Shown here piece by piece: positions 7,742 to 18,399 of a stretch of DNA of 64,000 nucleotides. Every line of letters starts with the position of its first letter. The first letter of the stretch is position 1. The notes under the pieces were generated by a model. That model did not search any database. It had not been told where the DNA came from and saw only the letters and a program-made list of their open reading frames with translations. This DNA is from Fodinibacter sp963763015 (GTDB taxonomy: Bacteria; Actinomycetota; Actinomycetes; Actinomycetales; Dermatophilaceae). Where the stretch lies: assembly GCA_963763015.1 (NCBI GenBank), contig CAVXML010000011.1, positions 62,001 through 126,000 on the forward strand, written 5' to 3'. Position numbers and translations under genes: made by a program.

Positions 7742-8656
7742 ATGACCCCCACGACAGCCACCCCACTCCGCCAGCGCATCGCGGGCGCCCCGATCTCCTG
7801 GGGCGTCTGCGAGGTGCCCGGGTGGGGACACCAGCTCGACCGCCGACGCGTCCTCGGCCAGATGCGCGCGGTGGGGCTCGAGGCCACCGAGTTCGGCCCC
7901 GAGGGGTTCCTGCCCGACGCCCCGGAGGCCAAGGTGCGGGTGCTCCGGGACGCGGGGCTGCGTGCCGTGGGCCAGTTCGTACCGGTCGTCCTCCACGACC
8001 GCTCGACCGACCCGCTGCCTGTGGCGCGAGCGGCCATGGCCGCGCTGGTGGCCGCCGGTGCCTCGACGGTCGTCATCGCCGCGGCCACCGGGACAGAGGG
8101 CTACGACGCGCGGCCGGTGCTCGACGACACAGAGTGGGACACCCTCCTGCAGAACCTCGACCGCATCGCCGATGCGGCCGACGAGCACGGCCTCGTGGCC
8201 ACCCTGCACCCGCACGTGGGCACCGTGGTGGAGTCGGGCGCGGAGACCGAGCGGGTTCTGGCCGGGAGCCGCATCGCCCTCTGCCTGGACACGGGTCACC
8301 TGCTCATCGGCGGTGGCGACCCGGTTGCGGTCGCGGTCCACCACCCCGACCGAGTGGGCCACGTGCACCTCAAGGACGTCCGGGTCGACATCGCCCGGCG
8401 GGTCCGATCCGGCGAGCTGACGTACACCGACGGCGTCGCGGCCGGCATGTACGTGCCCCTGGGCGAGGGCGACGTCGACGTGGCCGCCATCGTCGGCGCC
8501 CTCGAGGGCGCCGGGTATGCCGGGTGGTACGTCCTCGAGCAGGACACCATCCTCTCCGGGCCGCCCGAGGAGACCGGGGTGGACCCGGTCACCGACGTGC
8601 GCGCCTCGGTCGAGCACATCGTGTCCCTCGCCGGGAACGGCGCGGTGACCCGGTGA
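7742..8656 (+). CDS. iolE: Inosose dehydratase-like TIM-barrel protein
   Basis: 304 residues of the sugar phosphate isomerase/epimerase (xylose isomerase-like TIM barrel) fold. Motifs: GAPISWGVCEVPGWG at the N-terminus, EATEFGPEGFLP, ATLHPHVGTVVE, ALCLDTGHLLIGGGDP and VGHVHLKDV, giving the metal ligands Glu, Asp, His and Glu of the family. In this context it should dehydrate scyllo-inosose to the 3D-trihydroxycyclohexanedione. It starts 14 bases after iolG; its stop overlaps the iolC GTG by four bases. Confidence 0.87.
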   Translation: MTPTTATPLRQRIAGAPISWGVCEVPGWGHQLDRRRVLGQMRAVGLEATEFGPEGFLPDAPEAKVRVLRDAGLRAVGQFVPVVLHDRSTDPLPVARAAMAALVAAGASTVVIAAATGTEGYDARPVLDDTEWDTLLQNLDRIADAADEHGLVATLHPHVGTVVESGAETERVLAGSRIALCLDTGHLLIGGGDPVAVAVHHPDRVGHVHLKDVRVDIARRVRSGELTYTDGVAAGMYVPLGEGDVDVAAIVGALEGAGYAGWYVLEQDTILSGPPEETGVDPVTDVRASVEHIVSLAGNGAVTR

Positions 8657-9627
8657 GCGCCTCGTCGTCCCCGCCCACCGCCCCCGACGTCGTGGCCATG
8701 GGGCGCACGGGCGTCGACGTCTACCCGCTCCAGCACGGTGTGGGCCTGGAGGACGTGCGCACCTTCGAGAAGTTCCTCGGCGGGAGCGCCACCAACGTGG
8801 CCGTCGCCGCCGCGCGCCACGGGCACTCGGTGCGCCTCGTCACCAAGGTCGGCAACGACGCCTTCGGGCGCTACGTGCGGCGGGAGGCCGAGCGGCTCGG
8901 CGTCGACCCGGCATCCATCTCAGTTCTTGATGCCGTGGGCCCGCCGACGCCCGTCACCTTCTGCGAGGTCTTCCCGCCGGACCACTTCCCGCTGTGGTTC
9001 TACCGGTGGCCGACGGCCCCCGACCTGCTGCTCGAGGAGGCCGACCTCCCGCTGGACGCGATCCGAGGTGCCGGGGTGTTCTGGGCGACGGTCACGGGGC
9101 TCTCGCAGGAGCCGTCCCGAGGCACCCACCACGCGGCCTGGCAGGCCCGGGCGCGCACCTCGCACACCGTCCTCGACCTCGACTACCGGCCGATGTTCTG
9201 GGAGGACCGGGCGCTGGCCCACGCCGAGGTGGAGCGTGCCCTCGAGCTGGTGACCGTCGCGGTCGGCAACCGTGAGGAGTGCGAGGTCGCCGTCGGTGAG
9301 GGGGACCCCCACCGCGCGGCCGACGCCCTGCTCGAGCGTGGCCTCGAGCTGGCCGTCGTCAAGCAGGGCCCGCGCGGGGTGCTCGCCGCCACGCGGGACG
9401 AGCGGGTCGAGGTCGAGCCCTTCCCGGTGGAGGTCGTCAACGGCCTCGGCGCGGGGGACGCCTTCGGCGGCGCCCTCGCTCACGGCCTGCTCGAGGGCTG
9501 GGGCCTCGAGCGCACCATCCGCTTCGCCAACGTCGCCGGCGCCATGGTCGCCGGCCGGCTCGAGTGCTCGACGGCGATGCCGACGAGCGACGAGGTCGAG
9601 GCCGCGCTCGCCGGGGCCCGGGGGTGA
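8653..9627 (+). CDS. iolC: 5-dehydro-2-deoxygluconokinase
   Basis: 324-residue PfkB/ribokinase-family kinase. It has the N-terminal signature FLGGSATNVAVAAARHG and the C-terminal catalytic GLGAGDAFGGAL with the base Asp. It phosphorylates 5-dehydro-2-deoxygluconate in the inositol pathway. GTG 8653 overlaps the iolE stop (GTGA), and the gene's own stop overlaps the next GTG, so the run iolE to the second iolG is translationally coupled throughout. Confidence 0.92.
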   Translation: MSASSSPPTAPDVVAMGRTGVDVYPLQHGVGLEDVRTFEKFLGGSATNVAVAAARHGHSVRLVTKVGNDAFGRYVRREAERLGVDPASISVLDAVGPPTPVTFCEVFPPDHFPLWFYRWPTAPDLLLEEADLPLDAIRGAGVFWATVTGLSQEPSRGTHHAAWQARARTSHTVLDLDYRPMFWEDRALAHAEVERALELVTVAVGNREECEVAVGEGDPHRAADALLERGLELAVVKQGPRGVLAATRDERVEVEPFPVEVVNGLGAGDAFGGALAHGLLEGWGLERTIRFANVAGAMVAGRLECSTAMPTSDEVEAALAGARG

Positions 9628-10526
9628 CCGCCGTGCAGGTGCGGCCCATCGATGTCGCGACGCTCACCGAGCTGCGCGCCCGCGAACCGCGGCGCATCGT
9701 GGCGGCGTGGGAGGAGCGCGCCCTTCGCCCGATCCTGCCGGCCGACGGCCGCCTGCTGCTCGTGGCAGCCGACCACCCCGCGCGGGCAGCCCTCGGTGTT
9801 CGCGACGACGCGATGGCGATGGCCAGCCGGTCCGACCTGCTCGCCCGGCTCGTCGCCGCGCTCGAGCGCCCCGACGTCGACGGCGTGCTGGGCACCCCCG
9901 ACGTGCTCGACGACCTCGTCCTCCTCGGCGCACTGGAGGGGAAGGTCGTCGTGGGCTCGATGAACCGTGGCGGCCTCCAGGGCTCGGCCTGGGAGCTCGA
10001 CGACCGCTTCACCGCGTACACCGCGCGCGAGATCCAGGAGCGCGGGCTCGACGGGGGCAAGATGCTCACCCGGATCGCCCTGGGCGACCCCGGCACCCTC
10101 GCCACGCTCGAGGCCTGCGCGGCCGCCGTCACCGCGCTCTCGGCGCACGGTCGGATGGCGATGGTGGAGCCGTTCTGGTCGGTCGTCGAGGACGGCAGGG
10201 TCCGCAACCTGCTGGACCCCGACTCGGTGGTCCGCTCGATCCACGTCGCCTCGGGGCTGGGTGCCTCCAGCGCCCACACCTGGCTCAAGCTCCCCGTGGT
10301 GGAGGACCTCGCGCGGGTGATGGACGCGACCACCCTTCCCACGCTGCTGCTCGGCGGCGACCCCCAGGGGCCGGCGAGCGAGACGTACGCCGCGTGGGGC
10401 CGGGCCCTCGAGCTGCCCGCCGTGCGTGGCCTCGTGGTCGGGCGGGCCCTGCTCTACCCTCGCGACGGCGACGTGGCGGCCGCGGTGGACGTGGCGGCCG
10501 ACCTCGTGCACGGTGGCGTCGGATGA
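9624..10526 (+). CDS. Class I aldolase-like (beta/alpha)8 barrel protein of actinobacterial iol clusters
   Basis: 300 residues resembling the 'Cgl0158-type' barrel proteins found in corynebacterial and other actinobacterial inositol loci. Seen: LLVAADHPARAALG near the N-terminus, VVGSMNRGGLQGSAWELDDRF, GGKMLTRIALGDPGTLATLE with a candidate Schiff-base lysine, SAHTWLKLPVV with another, and TLLLGGDPQG. In a pathway lacking another obvious aldolase gene, it is the best candidate for cleaving 6-phospho-5-dehydro-2-deoxygluconate (the IolJ step); that role is inferred. GTG 9624 overlaps the iolC stop; GTG 9633 is an alternative start. Confidence 0.75.
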   Translation: MTAVQVRPIDVATLTELRAREPRRIVAAWEERALRPILPADGRLLLVAADHPARAALGVRDDAMAMASRSDLLARLVAALERPDVDGVLGTPDVLDDLVLLGALEGKVVVGSMNRGGLQGSAWELDDRFTAYTAREIQERGLDGGKMLTRIALGDPGTLATLEACAAAVTALSAHGRMAMVEPFWSVVEDGRVRNLLDPDSVVRSIHVASGLGASSAHTWLKLPVVEDLARVMDATTLPTLLLGGDPQGPASETYAAWGRALELPAVRGLVVGRALLYPRDGDVAAAVDVAADLVHGGVG

Positions 10527-11497
10527 GCACGGACCCCTGGGGCGGAGCGCGGCTCGAGGTACCCGGCCGCGGCCGGGACAACGAGCGGTACGTGCGCCCC
10601 TTCGGCAGCGCCGGCGACGGCGACTACGCCGTCGCCGTCACCCCGACCGCGGCCAGCCCCGTCATGGGGTGGCAGCACACCAGCCTCCGGGTGGCCGTGT
10701 GCCCGGCGGGCGGGTGCGTCGAACACGAGAGCGGGGACGAGGAGACCCTGGTCGTCCCCCTCGCCGGCTCCTTCCGGGTCGAGGTGACCGAGGCCGACGG
10801 CACCGCCCACGACGTCACCCTCCCCGGCCGCGGAGCCGTCTTCGACGGCCCGACGGACGTCGCCTACGCGGGTCGCGGCTCGCGTCTTCGGGTGTCCGTC
10901 GTCGGGCCGGATGCCGGCCGCGTGGCACTGTGCGGCGCCCCCGCCACCAGGCGCACCGAGCCGGTGCCCTTCCGGCACCTCACGGCGTCCGAGGTGCCGG
11001 TCGAGCTGCGCGGCGCGGGCCTGGCGAGCAGGGAGGTGCGCGGGATCGGCCTGCCCGACGTCCTCGACGCCGACTCCCTCCTCGTCTGCGAGGTGGTCAC
11101 CCCGGCCGGCAACTGGAGCTCGTGGCCGCCGCACAAGCACGACGAGGAGCGAGCGGGCGAGGAGACCGAGCTCGAGGAGATCTACTACGTCGAGACTCGC
11201 TCGACCGACCCACGAGGCACCGACCCCGTGGGCTACCTCCGCGTCTACGGCACGCCCGAGCGGCCCATGGACGTCGTCGCCGAGGTGCGCACCGGCGACG
11301 TGGTCGTCGTGCCCCACGGCTGGCACGGGCCGGCGATCGCCAGCCCCGACGCCGACCTCTACTACCTCAACGTCATGGCCGGCCCCGGCCCTGAGCGGGT
11401 CTGGCGGATCTGCGACGACCCGGCCCACGCGTGGGTCCGCGAGGCCTGGGCCGACGAGGACGTCGACCCCCGACTTCCCATGGGAGGCATCCGATGA
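10523..11497 (+). CDS. iolB: 5-deoxyglucuronate isomerase
   Basis: 324 residues, bicupin IolB/KduI-like fold. It isomerises 5-deoxyglucuronate to 5-dehydro-2-deoxygluconate. The signature NWSSWPPHKHDE with the metal-binding His and Glu is followed by ELEEIYYVE and VVVVPHGWHGP. Length suits IolB (the Bacillus protein is about 270; actinobacterial ones are longer). Starts and stops overlap both neighbours (ATGA). Confidence 0.93.
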   Translation: MSTDPWGGARLEVPGRGRDNERYVRPFGSAGDGDYAVAVTPTAASPVMGWQHTSLRVAVCPAGGCVEHESGDEETLVVPLAGSFRVEVTEADGTAHDVTLPGRGAVFDGPTDVAYAGRGSRLRVSVVGPDAGRVALCGAPATRRTEPVPFRHLTASEVPVELRGAGLASREVRGIGLPDVLDADSLLVCEVVTPAGNWSSWPPHKHDEERAGEETELEEIYYVETRSTDPRGTDPVGYLRVYGTPERPMDVVAEVRTGDVVVVPHGWHGPAIASPDADLYYLNVMAGPGPERVWRICDDPAHAWVREAWADEDVDPRLPMGGIR

Positions 11498-13461
11498 CAT
11501 CCGGCCCGACGAGCCCCACGGTGCGGCTCACGGTCGCCCAGGCCGTGGTCCGCTTCCTCGCCCGGCAGTGGAGCGAGCGAGACGGCGAGCGCGAGCGGCT
11601 CGTGTCGGGGTGCCTCGGCATCTTCGGCCACGGCAACGTCGCCGGGATCGGGCAGGCGCTCCTCGAGGACGAGCTGCGGGCGACCGCCGCGGGTGACGAG
11701 CCGGCGCTGCGCTACGTGCTCGGGCGGAACGAGCAGGCGATGGTGCACACGGCGGTCGGCTACGCCAAGCACCGCGACCGGCTCTCGACGTGGGCCGTCA
11801 CGGCATCCGTCGGCCCCGGCTCGACGAACATGCTCACCGGCGCGGCCCTCGCGACGGTCAACCGCATCCCGGTCCTGCTCCTGCCGTCCGGCACGTTCGC
11901 GACCCGGGTGAGCGCCCCGGTGCTCCAGGAGCTCGAGCTGCCGCACGCCGCCGACGTCTCGGTCAACGACGCCTTCCGGCCGCTCTCGCGGTTCTACGAC
12001 CAGGTCGACCGCCCCGAGCAGCTGCCCGCCGCGCTCCTCGGCGCCATGCGGGTGCTCACCGATCCCGTCGAGACCGGCGCGGTCACCATCTCGCTGCCGC
12101 AGGACGTGCAGGCCGAGGCGTTCGACTGGCCCGTCGAGCTGTTCGCCGAGCGCGTCTGGCACGTGGCGCGAACACCGGCGGAGGCCTCCCTGGTCCAGGC
12201 CGCGGCGGATGCCGTGCGCTCGGCCCGCCGCCCGCTGGTCGTTGCCGGCGGAGGCGTCCACTACTCCGGAGCCGAGGACGCGCTGGCGGCCTTTGCCGCG
12301 GCCACCGGCATCCCGGTCGCCGAGACCCAGGCCGGCAAGGGCTCGCTCCTGCACGGCCATCCACAGCTCGTCGGCGCGGTCGGTTCGACCGGCACGACGG
12401 CCGCCAACGTGCTGGCGCGCGAGGCAGACCTCGTTCTCGGAGTGGGGACCCGCTGGTCCGACTTCACGACCGCGTCGCGCACGGCCTTCCGGGATGCCGG
12501 GGTCCGCTTCGTCAGCCTCAACGTCGCATCGTTCGACGCCGGCAAGCACAGCGGGCTGCCCCTCGTCGCCGACGCCCGCGAGGGCCTCGCCGCGCTCACC
12601 TCGGCCCTCGACGGGTACACGGTCGAGCCGTCGTACGCGGACCGGGTCGCCTCGCTGTGGCAGGAGTGGGACGCGCTGGTGGCCGCGGCGTACGACCCCC
12701 CGCCGGAGGTCACCGACCGGCTGGCGCGGGGGGTGCTGACCCAGGCATCGGTCCTCGGTGCGGTCAACGAGCTCACCGAGCCGCGCGACGTCGTCCTCTG
12801 CGCGGCCGGCTCGATGCCCGGTGACCTGCACAAGCTCTGGCGCGTGCGCGACCGCAAGGGCTACCACGTCGAGTACGGCTACTCGTGCATGGGCTACGAG
12901 ATCCCCGGCGCGCTCGGGGTGGCGCTCGCCGACGACACACGGGACGTCTTCGCGATGGTCGGTGACGGCGGCTACCTGATGATGCCGACCGAGCTCGTCG
13001 TCGCCGTGCAGGAGCGCGTCAAGGTCGTCGTCGTGCTCGTGCAGAACCACGGCTTCCACTCGATCGGTTCACTGTCCGAAGGGCTCGGGTCGCAGCGCTT
13101 CGGGACGAGCTACCAGTTCCGGGACCCGAACGGCCGGCTCGAGGGCGGCTCCCTGCCGGTCGACCTCGCGGCGAACGCGCGCAGCCTCGGCGCGCACGTG
13201 ATCGAGGTCCACGACCGGCCGGGGCTGTCGGCCGCGATCAGGCAGGCCAAGGCCGCGCCGCGCGACGGCGGGCCGGTCGTCATCCACGTCGAGACCGACC
13301 CGCGGGTGCACGCGCCCGGGAGCGACTCCTGGTGGGACGTACCGGTGGCGCAGGTCTCGGCGCTCGACAGCACGCAGGCCGCCGCTGCCGCCTACACCGA
13401 GGCGAAGAAGCACCAGCAGCCGTACCTCGCCCCGGCCCGGACGGCGGAGGGCCGAGCATGA
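11494..13461 (+). CDS. iolD: 3D-(3,5/4)-trihydroxycyclohexane-1,2-dione hydrolase
   Basis: 655-residue thiamine-diphosphate enzyme opening the cyclohexanedione ring. Three domains in order: the pyrimidine-binding part (LGIFGHGNVAGIGQAL; GRNEQAMVHTAVGYAK), a central domain (PLVVAGGGVHYSGAE) and the PP-binding part with GDGGYLMMPTEL followed by VQNHGFHSIG, the GDG-x-N ThDP/Mg motif. ATG 11494 overlaps the iolB stop; an upstream in-frame ATG at 11431 would overlap iolB heavily and is rejected. Confidence 0.95.
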   Translation: MTSGPTSPTVRLTVAQAVVRFLARQWSERDGERERLVSGCLGIFGHGNVAGIGQALLEDELRATAAGDEPALRYVLGRNEQAMVHTAVGYAKHRDRLSTWAVTASVGPGSTNMLTGAALATVNRIPVLLLPSGTFATRVSAPVLQELELPHAADVSVNDAFRPLSRFYDQVDRPEQLPAALLGAMRVLTDPVETGAVTISLPQDVQAEAFDWPVELFAERVWHVARTPAEASLVQAAADAVRSARRPLVVAGGGVHYSGAEDALAAFAAATGIPVAETQAGKGSLLHGHPQLVGAVGSTGTTAANVLAREADLVLGVGTRWSDFTTASRTAFRDAGVRFVSLNVASFDAGKHSGLPLVADAREGLAALTSALDGYTVEPSYADRVASLWQEWDALVAAAYDPPPEVTDRLARGVLTQASVLGAVNELTEPRDVVLCAAGSMPGDLHKLWRVRDRKGYHVEYGYSCMGYEIPGALGVALADDTRDVFAMVGDGGYLMMPTELVVAVQERVKVVVVLVQNHGFHSIGSLSEGLGSQRFGTSYQFRDPNGRLEGGSLPVDLAANARSLGAHVIEVHDRPGLSAAIRQAKAAPRDGGPVVIHVETDPRVHAPGSDSWWDVPVAQVSALDSTQAAAAAYTEAKKHQQPYLAPARTAEGRA

Positions 13462-14501
13462 GCGCGCCCGTCCTGCGCGTCGGCGTCGTCGGGGTGGGGC
13501 TGATGGGCAGCGACCACGCCGAGCGGCTCGCGCAGCGCACCGCGGGTGTCGCCCTCGCCGGCGTGACCGACCCGGACACCGCACGTGCAGTGACGCTGGC
13601 GGAGCGCCTCGGGACCGTCGTCCACGACGACGCCCTGTCCCTCATCGCCTCGCCCGACGTCGACGCCGTCGTCCTCGCCTCACCCGGGTTCGTCCACGCG
13701 GACCAGGTGCGGGCCTGCCTCGAGCACGGCAAGCCGGTGCTGTGCGAGAAGCCCTTGACGATGGACGTCGAGTCGTCGCTTCGGCTCGTGCAGGCCGAGG
13801 CGGCGCTGGGTCGCCGTCTGGTCACGGTGGGGTTCATGCGGCGGTTCGACCCGGAGTACGTCGCGGTCAAGGGGGCCCTCGACTCCGGGGTCCACGGGCG
13901 GCTCCTGCTGCTGCACCACGTGCACCGCAACCGCTCGGTGCCCAACGCCGACTTCCGCTCGGAGATGATCGTTCGAGACAGCCTGGTCCACGAGGTCGAC
14001 GCGTCGAGGTTCCTCTTCGGTCAGGAGGTCGTGGAGGTCACCGTCCTCGCGCCCGCTCCCACCTCGCACGCCGGCCCCGGGGTGCTCGACCCGCAGGTCT
14101 CGGTCTTCCGCATGTCCGGTGGCGGCCTCGTGACAACCGAGGTGTTCGTCAACAGCCAGGTCGGCTACGAGGTGCGCTTCGAGGCGGTCGCCGAGTGCGG
14201 CAGCCTCACCGCCGGGCTGACGCCGAGCGGGGTGCTCGCGACCCGGGCGACGGCCGACGGGGGCGCCTGGGGCGGGGTCGTGCCGGCGGACTACCGCACC
14301 CGCTTCGCCCGCGCGTACGACGTCGAGGTGCAGGCATGGGCGGATGCCGCCCGGGCCGGCCACGCGATCGGGCCGTCCGCCTGGGACGGCTATGCCGCCA
14401 CCGCCGTGAGCACCGCCGGCATGGAGTCGCTGCGCTCGGGCGGTGCCCCGGTGGCCGTCGGACTCGCCAGGCGACCCGGACTGTACGGCGGGGACCACTG
14501 A
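13458..14501 (+). CDS. Second Gfo/Idh/MocA inositol-type dehydrogenase
   Basis: 347 residues with Rossmann motif GVVGVGLMGSDHAERL, CEKPLTMD (conserved EKP lysine) and SLVHEVDASRFLFG with the catalytic D/H segment in the usual place. It resembles actinobacterial inositol 2-dehydrogenases (MRRFDPEYVAVK after the first sheet). It overlaps the iolD stop by four bases. It is about as close to the family as the gene at 6720, so one of the pair may act on scyllo- or chiro-inositol or on an inosose. Confidence 0.85.
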   Translation: MSAPVLRVGVVGVGLMGSDHAERLAQRTAGVALAGVTDPDTARAVTLAERLGTVVHDDALSLIASPDVDAVVLASPGFVHADQVRACLEHGKPVLCEKPLTMDVESSLRLVQAEAALGRRLVTVGFMRRFDPEYVAVKGALDSGVHGRLLLLHHVHRNRSVPNADFRSEMIVRDSLVHEVDASRFLFGQEVVEVTVLAPAPTSHAGPGVLDPQVSVFRMSGGGLVTTEVFVNSQVGYEVRFEAVAECGSLTAGLTPSGVLATRATADGGAWGGVVPADYRTRFARAYDVEVQAWADAARAGHAIGPSAWDGYAATAVSTAGMESLRSGGAPVAVGLARRPGLYGGDH

Positions 14502-14595
14502 TCCGTGGCCCCACCGGCATCCGGCCGCGCATTCCGCGACAGCGGCGCCTTCTGACACACTGAATCCACCATCTCGCACGACAAGGACCGATACC

Positions 14596-16101
<1,506 letters not shown>

Positions 16102-16196
16102 CCCCCGCCGCGCCTGTCCCGCCCGATCCCGCAACCTCACCTCCGCACCACGACCGTTCCGCTGCGGAGCTGAAGGTCCTGGTGTGATGGCAGGGG

Positions 16197-17450
16197 TCAG
16201 GTGGTGGCGCGCGCGGCGGTCCGGAGCACCCGAGCCAGGGCCCCGAGGTCTCCCCGGGTCGCGACCACCTCGTCGAGGTCGAGGCGCCCGCCCGCAGCGA
16301 TGAGCGGCCCGGCGGCGCGCACCGGCCGGGCGATGGCCGGGCCGTGGGTGACCCCGCAGGCGGCGACCAGCCGGCCGGCGGCGAACGACAGGACGAGCAG
16401 ACCGTCCGGGACGTCGACCACCTGCTCCTCCGCGCCGGCCGGTGCCACGCCGATGGACTGCAGCGTCGTGTCGTACTGGTCCGACCACCACCACGGCACG
16501 TCGGTGAAGCTGTCGTCCTGCCCGAGCATGGCGTGCGCCGCCACCTCACCCTGCCGTCCGGCTGCGGAGAACGACTCCAGCCGGATGCCGTGCGCGTCGC
16601 CCGGCCGCCGCATCCGCACCGCGTCGCCCGCGGCGAACACGGCTGGGTGCGACGTCCGGCCCGAGCCGTCGACCACGATGCCGTCGTCGCACCGCAGCCC
16701 GGCCCGGCGGGCGAGGTGCTCGCGCGGCACGATGCCGATCCCGACCACCACGGCATCCGCCGGCAGGAGGGTTCCGTCGTCGAGCCGGACGCCGGTGACG
16801 GTGCCGTCGGGCGCGCGCTCCACGGCATCCGGATGCGCTCCAGTGCGGATGCGGACGCCGTGCCCCGCGTGCACGTCGGCGAGCCAGCCGGCGACCGGAG
16901 CCGGGACGCCCCGGCCGAGCACTCGCTGCGCCGCCTCCACGACCTCGACGTCGACGCCCCGGGTGGCCGCCGAGGCCGCCACCTCCAGGCCGATGACGCC
17001 GCCACCGACGACGACGAGACGCCGCACCCAGCCGAGTGCGTCGTGGATGGCACGGGCATCGGTGACGTCGCGAAGATGGTGCACGCCGGGCCCTCCGGCC
17101 CCGGCGACCGTGAGCCGGCGCGGCTCGGCACCTGGCGCGAGCACCACCCCGGAGTAGGTGAGTGGCACACCGGCCGCCGTGGTGAGCGTCCGGGCGTCCG
17201 GGTCGAGGGCGACGACCTCGGTGCCGGTGCGCACCTCGATGCGGGCCCGCCAGTCGGCCGTGGCCGGCCACACCCCGGGCACGGGCGCGTCGGCGCGGAG
17301 CAGGACCTCGGTCGACAGCACGGTGCGGTCGTAGGGTGGCCGGTCCTCGGCGGTGAGCACCACCACGTCCGCGCCGGCGGCCGCGAGGGCCCGGGCGGCC
17401 GCACCCGCGGCGGGACCGCCCCCGACGACGGCATACGGATCCTGCGGCAT
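16197..17450 (-). CDS. FAD-dependent ferredoxin-reductase-type NAD(P)H oxidoreductase
   Basis: 417 residues. The first FAD-binding motif is VVGGGPAAGAAARALAAAG; the second dinucleotide motif is LVVVGGGVIGLEVAASAATR; TSHPAVFAAGDA is the FAD-contacting ATG-type motif; the C-terminus WWWSDQYDTTLQSIGVAP is typical of rhodocoxin/putidaredoxin/BphA4-type reductases. It should pass electrons from NAD(P)H to a small ferredoxin. No Rieske oxygenase, P450 or ferredoxin gene is adjacent, so the partner is unknown. It points towards iolA; the 95-base convergent spacer has no strong hairpin that I can see. Confidence 0.88.
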   Translation of the reverse strand: MPQDPYAVVGGGPAAGAAARALAAAGADVVVLTAEDRPPYDRTVLSTEVLLRADAPVPGVWPATADWRARIEVRTGTEVVALDPDARTLTTAAGVPLTYSGVVLAPGAEPRRLTVAGAGGPGVHHLRDVTDARAIHDALGWVRRLVVVGGGVIGLEVAASAATRGVDVEVVEAAQRVLGRGVPAPVAGWLADVHAGHGVRIRTGAHPDAVERAPDGTVTGVRLDDGTLLPADAVVVGIGIVPREHLARRAGLRCDDGIVVDGSGRTSHPAVFAAGDAVRMRRPGDAHGIRLESFSAAGRQGEVAAHAMLGQDDSFTDVPWWWSDQYDTTLQSIGVAPAGAEEQVVDVPDGLLVLSFAAGRLVAACGVTHGPAIARPVRAAGPLIAAGGRLDLDEVVATRGDLGALARVLRTAARATT

Positions 17451-17506
17451 GCCGATCACGGTAACCGCACGTCGGGTGAGGCCCGGAGCCGGCGCCCGGG
17501 CGCGCC

Positions 17507-18277
17507 TCAGCCCAGGAGGAGGACGGCGGCCGACAGGGCGGAGGCGAGCAGCACCGCGAGGTCGAAGGTGCGCTGGCTGATCAGCCGCACGGTCGCGTAC
17601 CCCAGCAGGCCGCCGGCGAGCACCGCGGGGGAGAGGAGGGCCGCACGCGCCACGTCGTCGAGGTGGAGCAGGCCCAGTGCCACGGAGAACGGCACCTTCA
17701 CGAGGTTGACGATGAGGAAGAACCACGCGTTCGTGCCCACGAACCGGCGCTTGTCGACGCCAGCCGCCGACAGGTAGAGGGTCATGACGGCGCCGGCGGC
17801 GTTGGCGGTCATCGTGGTGAAGCCCATGGCAGTGCCCGCGGCCCAGGCCGCCACCGGGTGCCGGTGCGCCTGGGAGGTCTCTCCCTCGGAGCTCCGGGCC
17901 TTGACCACCAGCTGGAGGAGCAGGAGCACCAGGAGCACCGCCCCGATCGAGCGGCGCAACGTCGTGTCGTCGACCGCCCGCAGGAAGAGCGTGCCGAGGA
18001 CGAGGCCCGGGACGACCGCCGGAAGCAGCCGCCGGATCAGCGACCAGTCCGGGTCGCGGCGGTAGTGCCAGCAGGCGATGACGTCACCCACGATGAGTAC
18101 GGCCAGGATGGCCGCGGTCGACTCCCGTGCCGGGAGCAGGGTCGCGAAGATCGCCACTGCGACGACTGCCAGCCCGCCGATCGCGGTCTTGGAGAACCCG
18201 ATCAGGAGCCCGGCGACCGCCATGAGGACCGCCGTGGCGAGGGAGCCACCGAGCAGCTCCACCCGACCTCCCGGCAT
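17507..18277 (-). CDS. TauE/SafE-family membrane permease
   Basis: 256 residues with about seven hydrophobic helices (for example LMAVAGLLIGFSKTAIGGLA, LLLVLLLLQLVV, AVLLASALSAAVLLLG). The internally repeated TauE/SafE pattern appears as GFSKTAIGG in the first half and GFTTMTANAAGAVMTLYLSA in the second. Members export sulfite, sulfoacetate and related anions or are uncharacterised. Its 5' region carries two copies of TCTGCTAGCAGA (18291-18370), a likely regulator site. Substrate unknown. Confidence 0.85.
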   Translation of the reverse strand: MPGGRVELLGGSLATAVLMAVAGLLIGFSKTAIGGLAVVAVAIFATLLPARESTAAILAVLIVGDVIACWHYRRDPDWSLIRRLLPAVVPGLVLGTLFLRAVDDTTLRRSIGAVLLVLLLLQLVVKARSSEGETSQAHRHPVAAWAAGTAMGFTTMTANAAGAVMTLYLSAAGVDKRRFVGTNAWFFLIVNLVKVPFSVALGLLHLDDVARAALLSPAVLAGGLLGYATVRLISQRTFDLAVLLASALSAAVLLLG

Positions 18278-18290
18278 CCGTCGTGCAACG

Positions 18291-18370
18291 AACCTCTGCT
18301 AGCAGACCCTGGGTACCGAACCACACGGTGCACCATGTGGGCAGCGACCGAAGGTCTGCTAGCAGAGGTT
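18291..18370. promoter_or_regulatory. Paired palindromic sites in the TauE/SafE promoter
   Basis: AACCTCTGCTAGCAGACC at 18291-18308 and its exact reverse complement at 18353-18370 frame a 44-base spacer. Each arm contains the perfect 12-base palindrome TCTGCTAGCAGA. The pair begins 13 bases upstream of the ATG at 18277. Two identical palindromes set symmetrically in a promoter look like a repressor/activator site; the arms could also fold into a long hairpin ending the desaturase transcript that stops at 18400. Confidence 0.6.
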
Positions 18371-18399
18371 AGGGTCCCGGGCGCCCCTGGCGGCGTGAC

